Shown here in pieces: positions 9,991 through 24,834 of a stretch of DNA of 64,000 nucleotides. The first letter of the stretch is position 1. The number at the start of each line of letters is the position of its first letter. The notes under the pieces are model-generated. The model had not been told where the DNA came from. It worked only from the letters and a program-made list of their open reading frames with translations, and did no database searches. This stretch comes from Trifolium pratense (lineage: Eukaryota > Streptophyta > Magnoliopsida > Fabales > Fabaceae). Made by a program: the position numbers and the translations under genes. The stretch is from assembly GCF_020283565.1 (NCBI RefSeq), contig NC_060065.1, forward strand, positions 58,778,772-58,842,771, given 5' to 3'.

Positions 9991-12900
9991 ACGTCCAAAT
10001 TCGTTTTCTGTTTTTCTTAATATACTATTACAAATCTTATTTTGTACTAAAGTTTTTGTAACTGGCTGGAATGAGATGTTCAAGGAGAACTATAAATTGA
10101 ATGAAGCCACTAAGGTTGTGTGAGGAATCTAAAGCTTTTATTCAGTGGTTAAACAGTTATTCTGTTCATGTTATTATAATAACTGCTCTTATGTATATCT
10201 TAATTTCATTTTATTTTTCTTGTGTATGAATTTTCTAATCTGAAGTTCAGAGTTTATAAACTAATTTTTCTCCCTCCATAATTTGAAATAGGTATTGATG
10301 TTCCCAATTCTCTTAGATTATCAGCCTCTATTCACTGAGTTTGAGTTGTTTGTTGAAGCTATTGATAATAAGCACGAACTGGCTTTGTCTGGACATCAAC
10401 AATTTCCGGTAATTTTTGTTTCTTTTCCTTGCTGTGTATTTCTGCAGATCCATTATTTTATATTTCTCTTTACACATTGAACTTATTTTCTTCCAGGGAG
10501 TGTATGCATTACTTTTTTGCAAGAGAAGCGTTCGTTCTGTTGGATACCGTCTAGCAGGATCAATGGGAAGAGTAAGGTACTCATTGTTTTTTGCATGTAA
10601 AAGCTTCAGCTACAATAGTTGCGATTTCATGTAGTAGTTGATAATGCGCTGTGGAAGTTATGTTTTATGAATGCTTTTTCTCTGTGTATAAATCCCATAA
10701 AAGGTATTTAATAATATCTTATCTCAAAACAAAGTTTTTTGACTCAAAATAGCTACGAAGATGTGAATGGTTAACCCAGAGTTTTTCAATGCATCTTAGG
10801 ATATCGTTATTGCCATTTACCATTGATAGATTCATGGAAATATACCTTGTTGCTTATCTTTTATTTGTTACTGTATTCAGATATATTTTTCTCCTACGAG
10901 ACACTTTAAGCATTTCTATCTTTTTGGTAACTGTTAATAATTGTATGTGCACGCACTTAGGAGAGCAGCAGACTTGGAACCTCTGCAACCACTGCTTAAG
11001 AAGTTCATTGGCTGTTTAGAGGCAGATGCTTTACCATTGGTTATGGAGACTTCGGCACCAAGAACTCCACTGGATCGCATGTCCATATGGATTGGTATCA
11101 AATCACTGTAAGAAGTGTGTTTTTTTCTTTTATAGTATCAAGATTCAGCCTAGTCACCTCTTTTCTAATATTTAATATGGTACATTCTGACGTATGTTTT
11201 GTGAAGACTTGGCTTCTTGGATCCTCCAGCTTTTGAAGAAGGGATATTAGAAAATTATCCCTTTTTTCTTGATATTGTACTCAATCATATTAGTGGCGAT
11301 TCACTTGAATTTTCACATGCTGTTACTTGCTTGAGAATACTTTTTGAAATGCTCGGTACACATTTTCCTTTTCCAATTCCTAAAGTTAGTTTTTTTTCCC
11401 TTTAATTTATTATACATTCGTTTGGCTGACTTTTTATTTTGTTCTTTTGCCTTGGCTTAAGGCTGTAAGCTTTGGTTAAGTTCTACACTGTCTCCAAGTG
11501 TAATGCGCAACACTCTACTTGGTCAATGCTTCCATATTCGCAATGAGAAAATCCACAAAGATATTTTTGGTCTATTCCAACCCTTTCTACAGGCATGTGC
11601 ATATTGATCTGGTGTTTGTTTGTTTGCTTGCTCTGGTCTATTCCAACCCTTCTCTATTCCAACCCTTTTTTGTTCTGTTGTTGACATTATTTGGATGTCT
11701 GATCAAATGTTCCAGTCTCTTGAAGCTTTGCATGATGGGGAGCATGAAAAGCAACGTAGGCATTTTCTCTATTTTCTCCTCCATCAAGTGCCAGTGAGCA
11801 GTAACTTCAGCATTCTAACAAGGAAATTGGCATGCCAGGTTATTACATTTAGATTTTTGTGTGGAGGCTTTTGCGTAGCTTGTGTAGATTTAGTGATTGA
11901 TGAATGCAAGTTGTTTTGGCTTATCTTAGTTGCTATATTTTCAGATAGCACTTCTTATTGTACACCGAGGTTACAAGATGAACCCGCCGTGCCCTCCTTT
12001 TGAGTGTGCACATATGTGGTATGTAGTTCTATTCTCCCTCTTGTCTCTCTGGGTTTAAATTTAAAATCTGGAACTAAGAAGTTGTTGTTAACTGAAAAAG
12101 AAGTTAGTTTACCTATCTTCAGTTTAACAATATAGAAATTCGGGACTAAGAAATTGACTTTATAGGGATAGAACTTTAGAGGAAAGGAAAGTAAATGGCT
12201 CTATAGAGTTTGTGTGGATAACTTTTGCAATTTTCCGTTGGATCTATTACTCATTGTCATCTCTCTCTTTTTGTTTCAAACGGCCAAAGTTAATAATTAA
12301 TTGTTAGTGTCAGTATTTTTCACCTTCGACAGGAGTTGAACCCTGGACCTTTTCTCATTAACTCCTTTCACCCTTAGCTCAAACCAGTTGAGCTACCCAC
12401 CTGCTCATTGTCATTTCTAAGTATGAAAGCAAGACAAATATAAGAAATAGTGGCTACATATTGTTCTGGCAAATAACTTAGAAAGCAGTCATGCTTTGGA
12501 TAGGAAAATTCTATTTTCCAGGACACAATGCAACCCTTTTAATGATACTTGTTACTGAAAATGTAAGTTGTCATATATACAGATAATCCTTTTGTAGGTA
12601 CGTTAAAACTTAATGAGAAGGCAAAAAGTTGTTTGAGTTTCTTAATCTCTATAGTAAATATCCCTATAGGCCCGCCTTATCCTTTGAATCTAGTTCCCAG
12701 CATTATTGATCCTGCTTTTCCCATCAAAGGTACTCTGCACTAACTGTCTAGTTCACTAATCACGATCTTCTTCTGATTCTAAGCACAATGGAAACTTTGG
12801 ATTAACAACAAATCTTTGCATCCTTTAGTTACTGATTCAATCTGTTGCTTCCAGACAAGGATTTTTTTCATCTTAGCTAAACAGTGAGAGAAGGTAAATG

Positions 12901-15900
12901 GTGCTGATGTAGTATAGGTACCAAGAGAGTTGTTTCCTGTGCAAGGTAAAAAAATACTAAAAAGAAAGCAATGGTTCAGGCCCAAGAAACAGCTCCATAC
13001 CATAGCAGGAAATCTTTTCCAGAGAAAATGGGGAAAAATTAAGCGAAACTTGGAAATGGATAAAAAATATCAGCAGAGTAATCATATCTGTTACCTTAGC
13101 TCTAATCTAATCTAACAGAATTGTAATCGACCATCTCATTCTATAACAGACTCTAAATAACTCTAACAGCTGACTGCATCAGCTCTGTAACAATTATTGC
13201 ACATGCAGAAACACCTTCACAGAACAGAGACTGAGATACACACGTCGTACACTCTAATCATGTTACTGCATTCTACTTATTGCTCAAAAAGTCAGGAAAA
13301 ACTCAAATAGTGATTTTAAATTTTAATGAGTTGAGGCACAAGCACAGGCCTTGTTTGGTGCTTCATTTCCATTTCCACAGCAGGAAGGCATGAGCTAGGA
13401 TACTGTCTTCATTGTGAATTGTATAATGTTAGTGTACCTACCGAACTGTCTGAGAACTTATACAGAACAGCTTCTTCATATATAATATGAATGAGCTTAA
13501 TCGGATGGTGACATGTTTATGATATTCTTGGATTACTCTTCTGTTCATTACTTGATTATTTCTCAACATTTATGTTGGACAGGGGACCTTCACTCGTTTC
13601 ATCTCTGAAAGACTCCTCGCTTCACAGTTCTTTGAGGCAACCTGCTTTTGACCTTATACAGACAATCATAGTATCAGATGCTACTGCTTTAATATATTCA
13701 GTACTGAATTGCTGCACAACTAGTAGCATTGATAGCAGCATGTCATGTGATATCCTTAAGTTGGATGATGAAAATGATGATATTTGGTTGCCTTCTATTC
13801 CAAATGGTGATGAGCAGGATTGTAGAAGTTCTTGGAGTGAATTCATTATGCAGAGTGAAATAGCCTCTCAAGAGTGCCGAGAGTGGATGTGCATTCCAAT
13901 GTTATGGGTTGATGTTTTAGTTGATACCAGTCCCTCAATTCTTCCACTTTCATTTTCCAAAGCCGTTTTTTGGGCACGATCCCGTTTTCCGATGTTAGAA
14001 CTTGAGAGCAGTGCTGAAATGATGCTTCCAGTCAGATCCTGTCATTCATCTTTTGCTGCAGAAATATCATCTGCATTTGGGTGGAAAGTTCCAACTGGAT
14101 CTGATGATGGTGGAGATGGAAACAAATCAAAGAACTCAGTTGAAGTGTTGACCATGTCTTTTCCTTTAATAAGAACATTTAACAGGTTGAACACCAGCTC
14201 GATTCCATATTGATTGTATGCTATATTGAAGTTCGAGGGCCTTGTGCTTTTAAGTTAGAAGTAGGTTTTTAATATTGACTCAATAATTTGGATTTGCACC
14301 TCAGGTTCACTACACATTTTCTAGTTCAGATGAGACAAGGAGAACTTCGAAGTCAATGGATTTGGGAACCAGTGATGAGTCAAAGCTTGATCCTTTCGCT
14401 ATTGGATCCAAATGATGTAATATGCCCAATTTATATAGAACTTACAGATCCCATGTTATTGCCCTCATTGAAATGTGATGAATTTTGTTCTTATTCTTTT
14501 TCTTATTTGTGGAATAGATCCTAAGGTATGTACATTGTTTTTTTCCATGCAGGATATTAGACAGTTTGGAAAGTCTATGTTGGAGCAAGTTTCTGAAACT
14601 CGTGGTCTTTCTTGTGGATTGAAGTTTCTTTGTTCTTACAGACCCTCATTGTGTGCAACTATTTTGGGCCTTAAACATGCTATGAAACTGGTAATATTTT
14701 CAGCAAATGTTACTGGAATATAATGTGTGTAGAAAATAATAAGTGAATACTGTTATGTGTTATTCCTCAACTCAAGGCTGGTTTAAATAGGAAGAGTACA
14801 AAAATAAAAGGAAATAATAGATAAGCTTAGAATCTCCTAGAAACAACAAACTAGGAAACTAAATATTTTCCAACACCCCCCCTCAAGTTGGTGCATAGAT
14901 ATCTATCATGCCCAACTTGCCTATCAAATGCTCAAAGGTGGGTCTTGCTAAGCTTTTGGTCAAGATATCCGCAGTTTGCTGACTCGAAGTTACAAAAGGT
15001 AGACATATGATTCCGGCATCTAACTTCTCTTTTATGAAATGTCGATCGATCTCAATGTGCTTGGTTCTGTCATGTTGAACTGGGTTATGAGATTTGCTAA
15101 TAGCGGCTTTATTGTCAGAGTATAATTTCAATGGAAGCTCAATTTTAATCTTAAGCTCTTCTAGGACTCTGTGGATCCATAATCCTTCACAAATACCTTG
15201 AGCCATAGCTCTAAACTCAGCTTCTGCACTACTTTTTGCTACAACTTGTTTCTTGCTCCTCCATGTCACAAGATTACCCCAAACATATGTACAATATCCA
15301 GAGGTTGATCTTCTGTCAGTGACTGAACCTGCCCAAAAGAGCCAGAAAGAGTGTTAGATTCAAGAATTTTGTACGGTCTGTCTTGTTGTTCCATCGTGAA
15401 TGAAAGCTGAATTGAAGAAGACTATTGCTCTTGATCAGAATTACTGGCTTGGAATGTACGACCCTCACTTCCACCTTTGTTCTTCTGATTTGAAGGTCAC
15501 GAAAGACCATGTAATTTCCAACATTGGAAAATAGTATGTCCCAACCGAATGAACAGTAGTACATGAACAGTATCACTGGATGAACAGTGCCACACACAAA
15601 ATCAGTTGTCGTGATCAAAATGTAAACACGACGGCGGCTAGGGTTTTGCGGAAGCGAGACCCCCAAAATCAAGAGCTCTCGATACCATATAGAAAATAAT
15701 AAGTGAATACTGTTATGTGTTATTCCTCAGCTCAAGGCTGATTTAAATAGGAAGAGTACAAAAATAAAAGAAAATAATAGATAAGCTTAGAATCTCCTAG
15801 AAATAACAAACTAGGAAACTAAATATTTTCCAACAATGTGGTTGCTATCTAATCCTTTCTTTGCGTGTGTAAAAGAGGGCAGCTCATTAGAGAAAACAAA

Positions 15901-18900
15901 AATACAACTTCTAGAAAGGATACATATTCTTTGAAACAGAAGCCAGATAGCCATAAAAGCAGCAAAACTATTGTTGAAAGTACTCTATTATTTCAGAGTA
16001 TGTTTATTGCAATGTGAAGGTGCTCCTTTTATAATTATAGGAGAGAGTACATACAGACACTCCACAAATTAAGGAGTGATTTAAGTAATAAACATAAAAC
16101 ACAATTAACATAAAATCAAATAGTATTGAGACTAATATTAATTAAATATTTCAACAACCATTCATTCTCTTTGCATACTCAAAATGTCTCCCACTTGTAC
16201 AAAAGAGGTGAACTCATCTAGCCTCATTCTCTTACGCACAAAACACTAGCCTCACAGTTGCAGCACTGATTGCTCAAATGCATCTAACATCTCCATGCGA
16301 ACTCGTCTGCAAAAGAGGTGAACAATGTTGTAGAGTCCATACCCCATAGATCCCAACAGACAAAATATTCCTTTTAATCCAAAATTGATATGCCAACACA
16401 TTGTTATTTATGACAACTGACATCTCAACTATGCTAGCACCTCAACAACTGATTATTATTTGCTCAACTATGCAAGTTTTCAATGAACTCAACTTCAATG
16501 AGCTTAACACTGGGCTCTATTGCGTTGAATTTAGCTCCACCAAAACCCAGTCCTACCCTTGCTCACTGTAGTGATTTTGAACTTGTTGATTTGTCAATTT
16601 GTCCTTTGATTTTGAACTTGTTATGCTCTTTTTCTTTTGCGCTGAGTCGTGAAACTATTTTTTGATTTGTGTATCAATTTTGAATTATAACTGTCTGATC
16701 TGATCTGGTCACTGGATAATTTTATTAGATTGTTGAATATTTACTATGCATATAGTATCAAATCATCTTAGGTAAACATAACTTTTGTATTAAGTAATCT
16801 CTTACGAGTTTGTTAGTCGAGTCTGCAGAGATTCCTGGCGCAAATTCTAGAATTTGACAATCTTGGTCTAGTGATCATTTGACCGACAGCCCTCTATTTT
16901 TTTTTCAATTTTACTAATAGCATTGTGTTTCCATGCTAGGTTCAACTGGATTCTGTTTTGTTGAAGTTTCATACTTTACATCATTTTTGGTTTCTTTTAT
17001 GCAAATTACTCAAAGATGAGGGAGTACTTGGCCCAGAGTTGCCCGGAAGTACACACATTGACTCAAGGGTGCCAAAGTTTTCTTCACAAGGCGGGTTTTT
17101 GAAGCAGCCAGCTTTTGATTCTCTGCCTGTGGATATTGATAAACATGTTATCAACGTTGAATTACAAATAAAGGAAAAATTTAGTTGCTTACTATCTGAA
17201 ATGGCATGGCCTGTTTTCTGTAGGTGCCTGGTAAAAGGCAAGGAATTTATTGATTATAATTTCTGCCAGGTATTATGTAGTCTATTTATCCTTTGTGAAT
17301 TTTTTTTCTTCCCCTTTTCTGCTTATGTTTAGTGGCATTTTAAAATACTTTGTTATTCCAAACCCAAAGAACATTCAGCATGGTTCTTTTATTATGCTTT
17401 CATCATTTGATGGAATGGAAATATGAAACTTGGCTACTGTCCATAAGTTATTAGTGAACATTTTTGTAAATGATTTTATACGTCAATATTTACTTCTAAT
17501 TTCCGAGTTCAGGTTAAAATGAGTAATCGAGATTTCATCCCATTAGGGTTTTAGCTTTTCCCACTTCACTCTTTGATTTTTTCTCTTAATATAAATAAGT
17601 TTGTTGTTTTACAAAAGAAAAGTTAGCTTATTTACTTTTGCAGCTCCACATCATCTATAGGTTGTAGAAGCAGGAAGTTCTTCACCTTTATAGTTCCTTG
17701 TTGTTTCAGATGACTTGTGTTCGGTTACTCGAGATTCTTCCTGTTCTTGTTGATAAACTCTGCCTATTTGGTGGAAAAGAGCATAGAAATTTCACAATGC
17801 TGGTAAAAAATAAAATGGGTTTCAAATGGCTTCACAATCTCATGGAATGGGGAAAGTCGTCACTAAAAGTTGTAATTGTTTATTGGAAGAGAGCACTCAG
17901 TTATTTACTGAATCTGTTCAAAGGTTCTTGCGATAAAACTTCAGCATCAACAATCATGACCATTGAAAATCTTATTACGAGCAGTGAGTTTTCTTCTTTT
18001 TCCTGTGCTTGTTTTCTCCTATGATTGAGTTTTATGCCGTTAATATGTTCTGTTTTTGTTTTGCATTATCAATTTAGATGGTTATGCCTCGGAAGAATTG
18101 ACAGAACAGGTCTCTCGCTTGTCCATGTCTCTATCTAGCGAAGACTCTCATGATTTTCAGGAGGGAAATGTGAAGCTCAAATCTTTAGTATCTAAAAGTT
18201 TGCCTTTTGAAAAGAACTTTTTAAGTTCTGATATTCATTCTTCATCCATGGAGGATAAAGGTTTTCAAATTTTGGACTCTGAAGTGATGACTGGCAAAAA
18301 TGATACTGAAACTATAGTTATTCTTTCAGATGATGAAGTTGAACCAAAAGTGTTTTCCAATTCCATTCTATCAGTTAGCGAGACAGGTCAGAACATATCT
18401 GATGGAAACCTAATGCCTCATACTGCTGGTAATAGTTTACCAGCTTCTGACCGTGCAATCCAGAATGTTTCGTACATGAAAACTTCTAAGGAAACAGAAG
18501 AGACCTTCCAGAAAAAAGATACTACTGATGTTTTCAGTCTTTCTTCTCAGAAGCGAGTCTCTGGTAATTTACAGAATAAGCTTGCAGTTACTCCATATAT
18601 TGATTCAAAGGGCCCAGAGAGTTGTAAGAGGGAAGTAACCTCAAAAACCAAGGACAGGGTCAATTTGATAAAATCTTCTGTTGAAGCTGTCGGTACTAAA
18701 AATTTGAATAAAACTTGCAGTAATATAGCTTCCAAAATTAGCGAAACTGTGTCAAGTACTGGTAACAAAATTTCAAGTGATTTTCGGGATTCTGAAGATG
18801 ATCCGCTAGAGACTGCATTGAAATCTGTGGGACGTACACAGTTGTATGTACCGAAGCCTACTTCAATTTTGAAAAGACAAGTTATTCAACTAAAAAATAC

Positions 18901-21900
18901 TCTTGAAAGCAGATCCGCTTGTCTTCATAAGGTAGAGGACCCAACGAGAAGATTCAAGCCACCAAGTTTGGATGATTGGTATAAACCTATACTTGAAATA
19001 GATTATTTTGCAATAGTTGGTTTGGCATCTGCAAGAAAAGATGAAAGCCGAGCTGTTAACAAATTAAAGGAAGTTCCGGTATGTTTTCAATCAGCTGAAC
19101 AGTATGTCGAGATATTTCGGCCATTAGTTCTGGAGGAGTTTAAAGCACAACTTCAAAATTCTTTTCATGAAATGTCTTCGTGGGAAGAGATGTTTTATGG
19201 AAGCCTTTCTGTGATGTCAGTTGAGAGAATTGACGATTTTCATATTGTTCGTTTTGTCCATGACGATGGTGATACTTCAACATGTAGGAGCTTTTCAGAA
19301 AATGACATTGTTTTGCTAACGAAAGATCCTCCCCAAAAATCTAATCACGATGTTCATATGGTTGGAAAGGTATACTGTTCTCTAGGTATGATTTATCTAG
19401 GGAGTTTTCTCTCTAGTCTATGAATATGAAGTCTTGCAGTTGATTGTTTTGGGCTATGCATGATAGGTAGGTGTAAAAAGTGAATGTTGAAAATGAAGGG
19501 AAATATCTCGATATTTGCAATGTACAACCAAAACGCGGAAAGTTTGCAATTGTTTTGCAGTCCACCTCACATATGCTGGCCAATCCAGTAAGAGATGGCA
19601 GTTAAAAGTTAAAACCTTTTTATCCCATTCCACATGCCCCAGCGTTTCTTACAAATAATGATATTTTTTTTTGGCAATTTGGCATATGGATCCACTTTAT
19701 TGGCATTATCATGTTTTGTTGAGAGCTTTAATTTGTATGAGGAATTGTTTAATCCTATGCAGTAAGCCATGTCCATTTTTCTGATATATGATTGCTAATC
19801 CAACACACCTTGAGTTGTTTTTCACTTTAAATTCTAGTTACTAATTATTGAGATTAAAGGTTAAAGAAGAATTGAGAGAAGATGTACAAGTTAACTTCAT
19901 GAAGAAATCTTAATATAAATTGTTATTTCTCATTTGACATAAATGTCTCCTCATATTTATAGATGAGTGAGCTATAGGAAAGATCATTAGATCAGTTACA
20001 TACTGGTAAGACTCTTCAAAGTGATGTGCATTTATTGCCTTTTTTATGAACTAAAATTAGCTGGCTCCCCAATGTGGCAGACACTACCCTCAAGCCAATT
20101 TGTTTTTTTTTTCCCCTCCTCCTCAATGCTACTTGAATAAGGGAACCGAACAAATCTCTGTCATGCTAAATCAGTCAATATGTGTTTGCAGGTTGAAAGG
20201 CGTGAGAAAGACTATAAAAGAAGTATTAGTATCGTTTTCATCCGGTTCTACTTTCAAAATGGTTCTTCACGTTTAAATCAAGCTAGAAGAAATCTCACTG
20301 AACGAAGTAAATGGCATGGATGCCGAATAATGAGCATTACCCCACAAATTCGAGAATTTCATGCTTTGTCATCTGTTAAACACATTCCCTTACTTCCGCT
20401 CATTTTAAATCCCGTCAAGGATTCCTTTTGTCATGATGAATGTAAAGAAGCAGATCTCAGCAAGCTGTGCCAGTCATTGCAGCAAACTTTGAGGTCATCA
20501 TTTAATGTCACTCAGCTCCAAGCAATAAGTGTTGCTATTGGAAGGGTTAAGCCAAAGAAAACTGTTGAATTATCTCTTATTCAGGGTCCTCCAGGTATGC
20601 GATCTACCCTGAGCTATCTGTTGACTTTGCAGATCCTATAAATTTTTACTAGTTTTTTTACTCAGAAGTTTGCTGTTATATATATGTAGGAACCGGGAAG
20701 ACGCGTACTATTGTTGCAATTGTCAGTGCCCTTCTTGCTTCTCCACATAAGACGAATGGTTTAAAAAATCCTTTAAATGAAACCATGACCCAAAATTCTT
20801 TTTCTACATATTCAAGACCGAAGATTAACCAGAGTGCTGCCATTGCGAGGGCATGGCAGGATGCAGCCATGGCTAGACAATTAAATGATGATGTCCAGAG
20901 TTCTTCAAAATTTTCCGAAAACTGTGCGAGACAAAGGATTCTTATCTGTGCTCAATCTAATGCTGCAGTAGATGAATTGGTATCAAGAATTTCTTGCCAC
21001 GGTCTTTATGGAAGTAACGGGAAAATGTACAAGCCTTATCTTGTGAGGGTTGGAAATGTTAAAACAGTCCATCCAAATTCACTGCCATTCTTTATTGATA
21101 CAATTGTTGATCAACGTGTAGCAGAAGAGATGCATTCAAAAGATGGGAAGAATGATTTGAGGGTAGATTCATCAGCAATGTTGCGGTCTAATTTGGAGAA
21201 ACTGGTTGATTCTATCAGGTTCTATGAAACCAAGCGTGCTAACTTAAGGGATGGGGATTCTGATGTTAAAAGTGGTATGGGGGATAAGACAGAAATGTCT
21301 GATGCTGAAATTGAAATGAAGTTGGGCAAACTGTATGAACAAAAAAGGCAAATATATAAAGATCTTCGTAATGTTCAAGCTCAGGAAAAGAAAGCCAATG
21401 AAGAAACCAAGACTCTTAGGAATAAGCTGCGGAAGTCTATATTAATGGAAGCTCAAATAGTGGTAACTACATTGAGTGGATGCGGTGGGGATCTTTATGG
21501 AGTTTGCTCTGAGAGAATGTTATGCTCCAAGTTTCGGGGTCCTTCTGAACATACCCTCTTTGATGCTGTTGTAATTGATGAAGCTGCCCAAGTATATATA
21601 TCTCTTCTCTGCTATAAGTAATTTGTCTGTAATCTTCTAATTTCCATTTTGCCTTATGACCTATTTCTGTTGTTACAGGCTCTTGAGCCAGCTACTCTAA
21701 TTCCTCTTCAGCTTTTAAAATCAAGTGGAACCCAATGCATTATGGTAAGAGTTTCCCGCTCAGGCTTTTGAGGTTCTGATATAGGTAAGTAGTTTGACAT
21801 ATCTTTATTATTTATTCAAGGTTGGTGACCCAAAGCAACTTCCTGCAACTGTCCTATCAACTGTTGCAAGTAAATTTCGTTTTGAGTGCAGCATGTTTGA

Positions 21901-24789
21901 ACGTTTACAAAGGGCTGGGCATCCTGTTATTATGCTTACTGAGCAGGTACTTTGTTTTCTTCTGGATATGATCCAAAAGTGTGCTTTTGTAAGGGAAGTT
22001 AATAAGGAGCCTAATACTAAGCCTCTTCAAGTTTATCACTGAAGGAATAGGAATTAATATTTTTTGTATTTAAGTTAGTTTGTGTTCGTTTGTTTTGGCT
22101 GTTTTGTTAGTTAATTAGGGTGGTTGCGGTCCCTTTAGCAATCGTTGTTCAGGAAGCCTATAAATAAGGGTTCATTTCCTTTAGGGTCTGTTTGGTTCAA
22201 TAGAAGGGAGGGGAGAGGAGGGATTTTAATTGAGGGGAGGGAAGGGGAGGGAAGAGGAAGGGAGGGATTTTAATTATTTATGTGTTTGGTTCAAAATAGA
22301 GGAGGGGAGGAGAGGGAAGGGATTTTGACTACAAATATGTTTGGTTCAGAGGGGAGGGGAGGGATTCTAAAATTAATTTACTTTTTTATCCATATAGTCT
22401 TAACACAGTTTCATGAACAATTGAGCAGAACATGAAAACTCAATTGACAAAAAAAAAAAAAAACCGTGAAAACTCAATAACCAAAAACTCCATAAATAAT
22501 AAAACACAAAAATTTTAACAAAAAATTCATTGTTAAAAAATATTAAAGCACTTCTAATACATTACAATAAAAAAAATTATAAAACAGTATATTAAAAATA
22601 AAAAACAAAATGGTTAAAAAATTACTGTACAAAATAATAAAAAACATGTTTGTTACCAATGTTGGAAATGAATAATTATATGTAACAATGCTTAAAAAAA
22701 GTATATGTAACAAAAAAAAATTGAAAACATAAGAAAAAATGTATTCGTAAGGTATAAAAAATATTACGTGCTTATACATATATAAAAAAAAATTATGTGT
22801 CCTGTCAAAAAAAAAAATTATGTGAAAAATAAAATGGATATCAAGAATTTTATTTTTTTATGGAATGGATATCAAGAATTAGAACAAAGAAGTTTGCATT
22901 GGATATTAAAAGTATATATGTAACAAAATGATTTGAAAAAAAAAATTAGAAACTTGCAAATATAAAAAAAAGGATAATTTTGGTATTTTAAAATAATTAT
23001 AAGGACAATTATGTCAATATAATTAAAATTATAATAACACACTTCTCCTTGCCTCCCCTCCAAATCCCCCCAATTTGGGGGGAATCAAAAATTGGGTTTT
23101 GGAGGGATTTTGCTCCCCTCCCCTCCTCTCCCCTCCTAAAATTTGAACCAAACACATTTAACTAAATATATTCCCTCACCTCCCCTCCCCTCCAAAAACC
23201 CCCAACCAAACAGACCCTTAGGAGGGATCTTTGAGAGCATTCTATCTTGTGTACCTTTTATCTTTTCAATCAATAAGCTACCAGGGACGAATAAACTCCC
23301 TTTCCCTTATTGTTCTTTCACAGAACTCTAACAATTGGTCCGACCTGCCGAATCATAATGGGCCGATGAACAAGAAAAGTTGATGACAGAAATGAAGACG
23401 GAAATAGATTACATCAAGGTAGGTTTGCTAGACATGATGCAGATCAAGGAATTGTTGTTGGAAATCAACAGCCTCCCTCAGAGAATGATAATTCTATTAA
23501 GGAAGGAGAAAAGGAAACAAGAGAAAAAAGAAAACCCTAGATTAGAGAACCTAGAGCTGTTGATACCATGTGGAAAATAGTGAGGCAAATGCTGTTATGC
23601 TTTATTCATCAATCAAAGGCTGTTTATATAGAGGGATTACAATCAATTCTCTTCCTTGAATCAAGGAGAGATTTTAGGAAACAAAATCATAACACGATAA
23701 TAAAAAGGGAAGAATCACCTAGATTCTCCAACACCTTCCTGGATCTAGAAAGGACTCTCCCTGATCCGATAGGTGTTTGACATTTGGATTCATAGGAGTG
23801 TCAATTTGGTTTGCTGTCATGTCACTATTCCTAAATCTCCGCAAGAAGCTCTTCCTTAGCCTCGTACACTCTTGACAGGCCCACTGATTGTAAGCTCTAG
23901 TACCAACTGAGAATAGGGTTTTGGTACTGAATGGCTTGAGAGATTAGCCAGCAACTTGATATTGTGATAATGGAAGCTGTACAAAGAGAATTCCTTAATT
24001 AAGGGAATAATTCTGGACTAAACCAATCCTAGTAAAAACAGAATTATATACAAGGAATATCTTAAAAGCAAAGACTCAAATCAGTGCATATCTCAATAGT
24101 GCCCTCAACTTATAAACGTTCCCTATTTTGTATTTTTTTTAAAACATTTTATGGTCATTTCATACTAAAACATGTTTGCTTTATATTAGGTTTGAATATT
24201 GGTAGCAATGAACTTTTAATTTTACTTATGAATGTGTAAATTTTGTCTATTCTTCTATTTTTGAGCTTTTATTTTTGTATGGTACTATGGTATAAATTTG
24301 TTGTATTGTACATTCCCGAAATTTCAACGTTGCAGCCTGCAACGTTGAAATTTGCAGCCATACCGCTATAGTGCTTTGAGACCAGCCGCTACACTCCACT
24401 ATCCACCTTTGACCACATAGTCTTGTTATTATTATATATTCTTTCATCATTTTGGTGCACAGAGGGTTATATATTTGTTATCCTGTTTTATGTATAAGAG
24501 CTAAATCCCTTCCCTTTGGTTTTTCTCACAATGGCAGTATAGAATGCATCCAGAGATATGCATGTTTCCTTCGTTGCATTTCTATGACAACAAATTACTA
24601 AATGGTAGCCAAATGTATAGCAAATCAGCACCATTTCATCAGACCGAGGGTCTTGGACCTTATGCATTCTATGATATTATTGATGGTCGGGAGGCTCATG
24701 GGAAAAACTCTGGTGCAATGTCACTTTGTAATGAACATGAAGCTGATGCTGCAGTTGAAATACTAAGATTTTTCAAGAAAAGGTTCCAA

Positions 24790-24834
<45 letters not shown>

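Noticed and set aside
14883..15269. Stand-alone RNase H gene
   Set aside because: It is the RNase H remnant of a deleted copia element with LTRs and a TSD.
22543..23063. Phe/Ile/Tyr-rich minus-strand frames
   Set aside because: Chance frames in the AT-rich interior of a Harbinger-type element.
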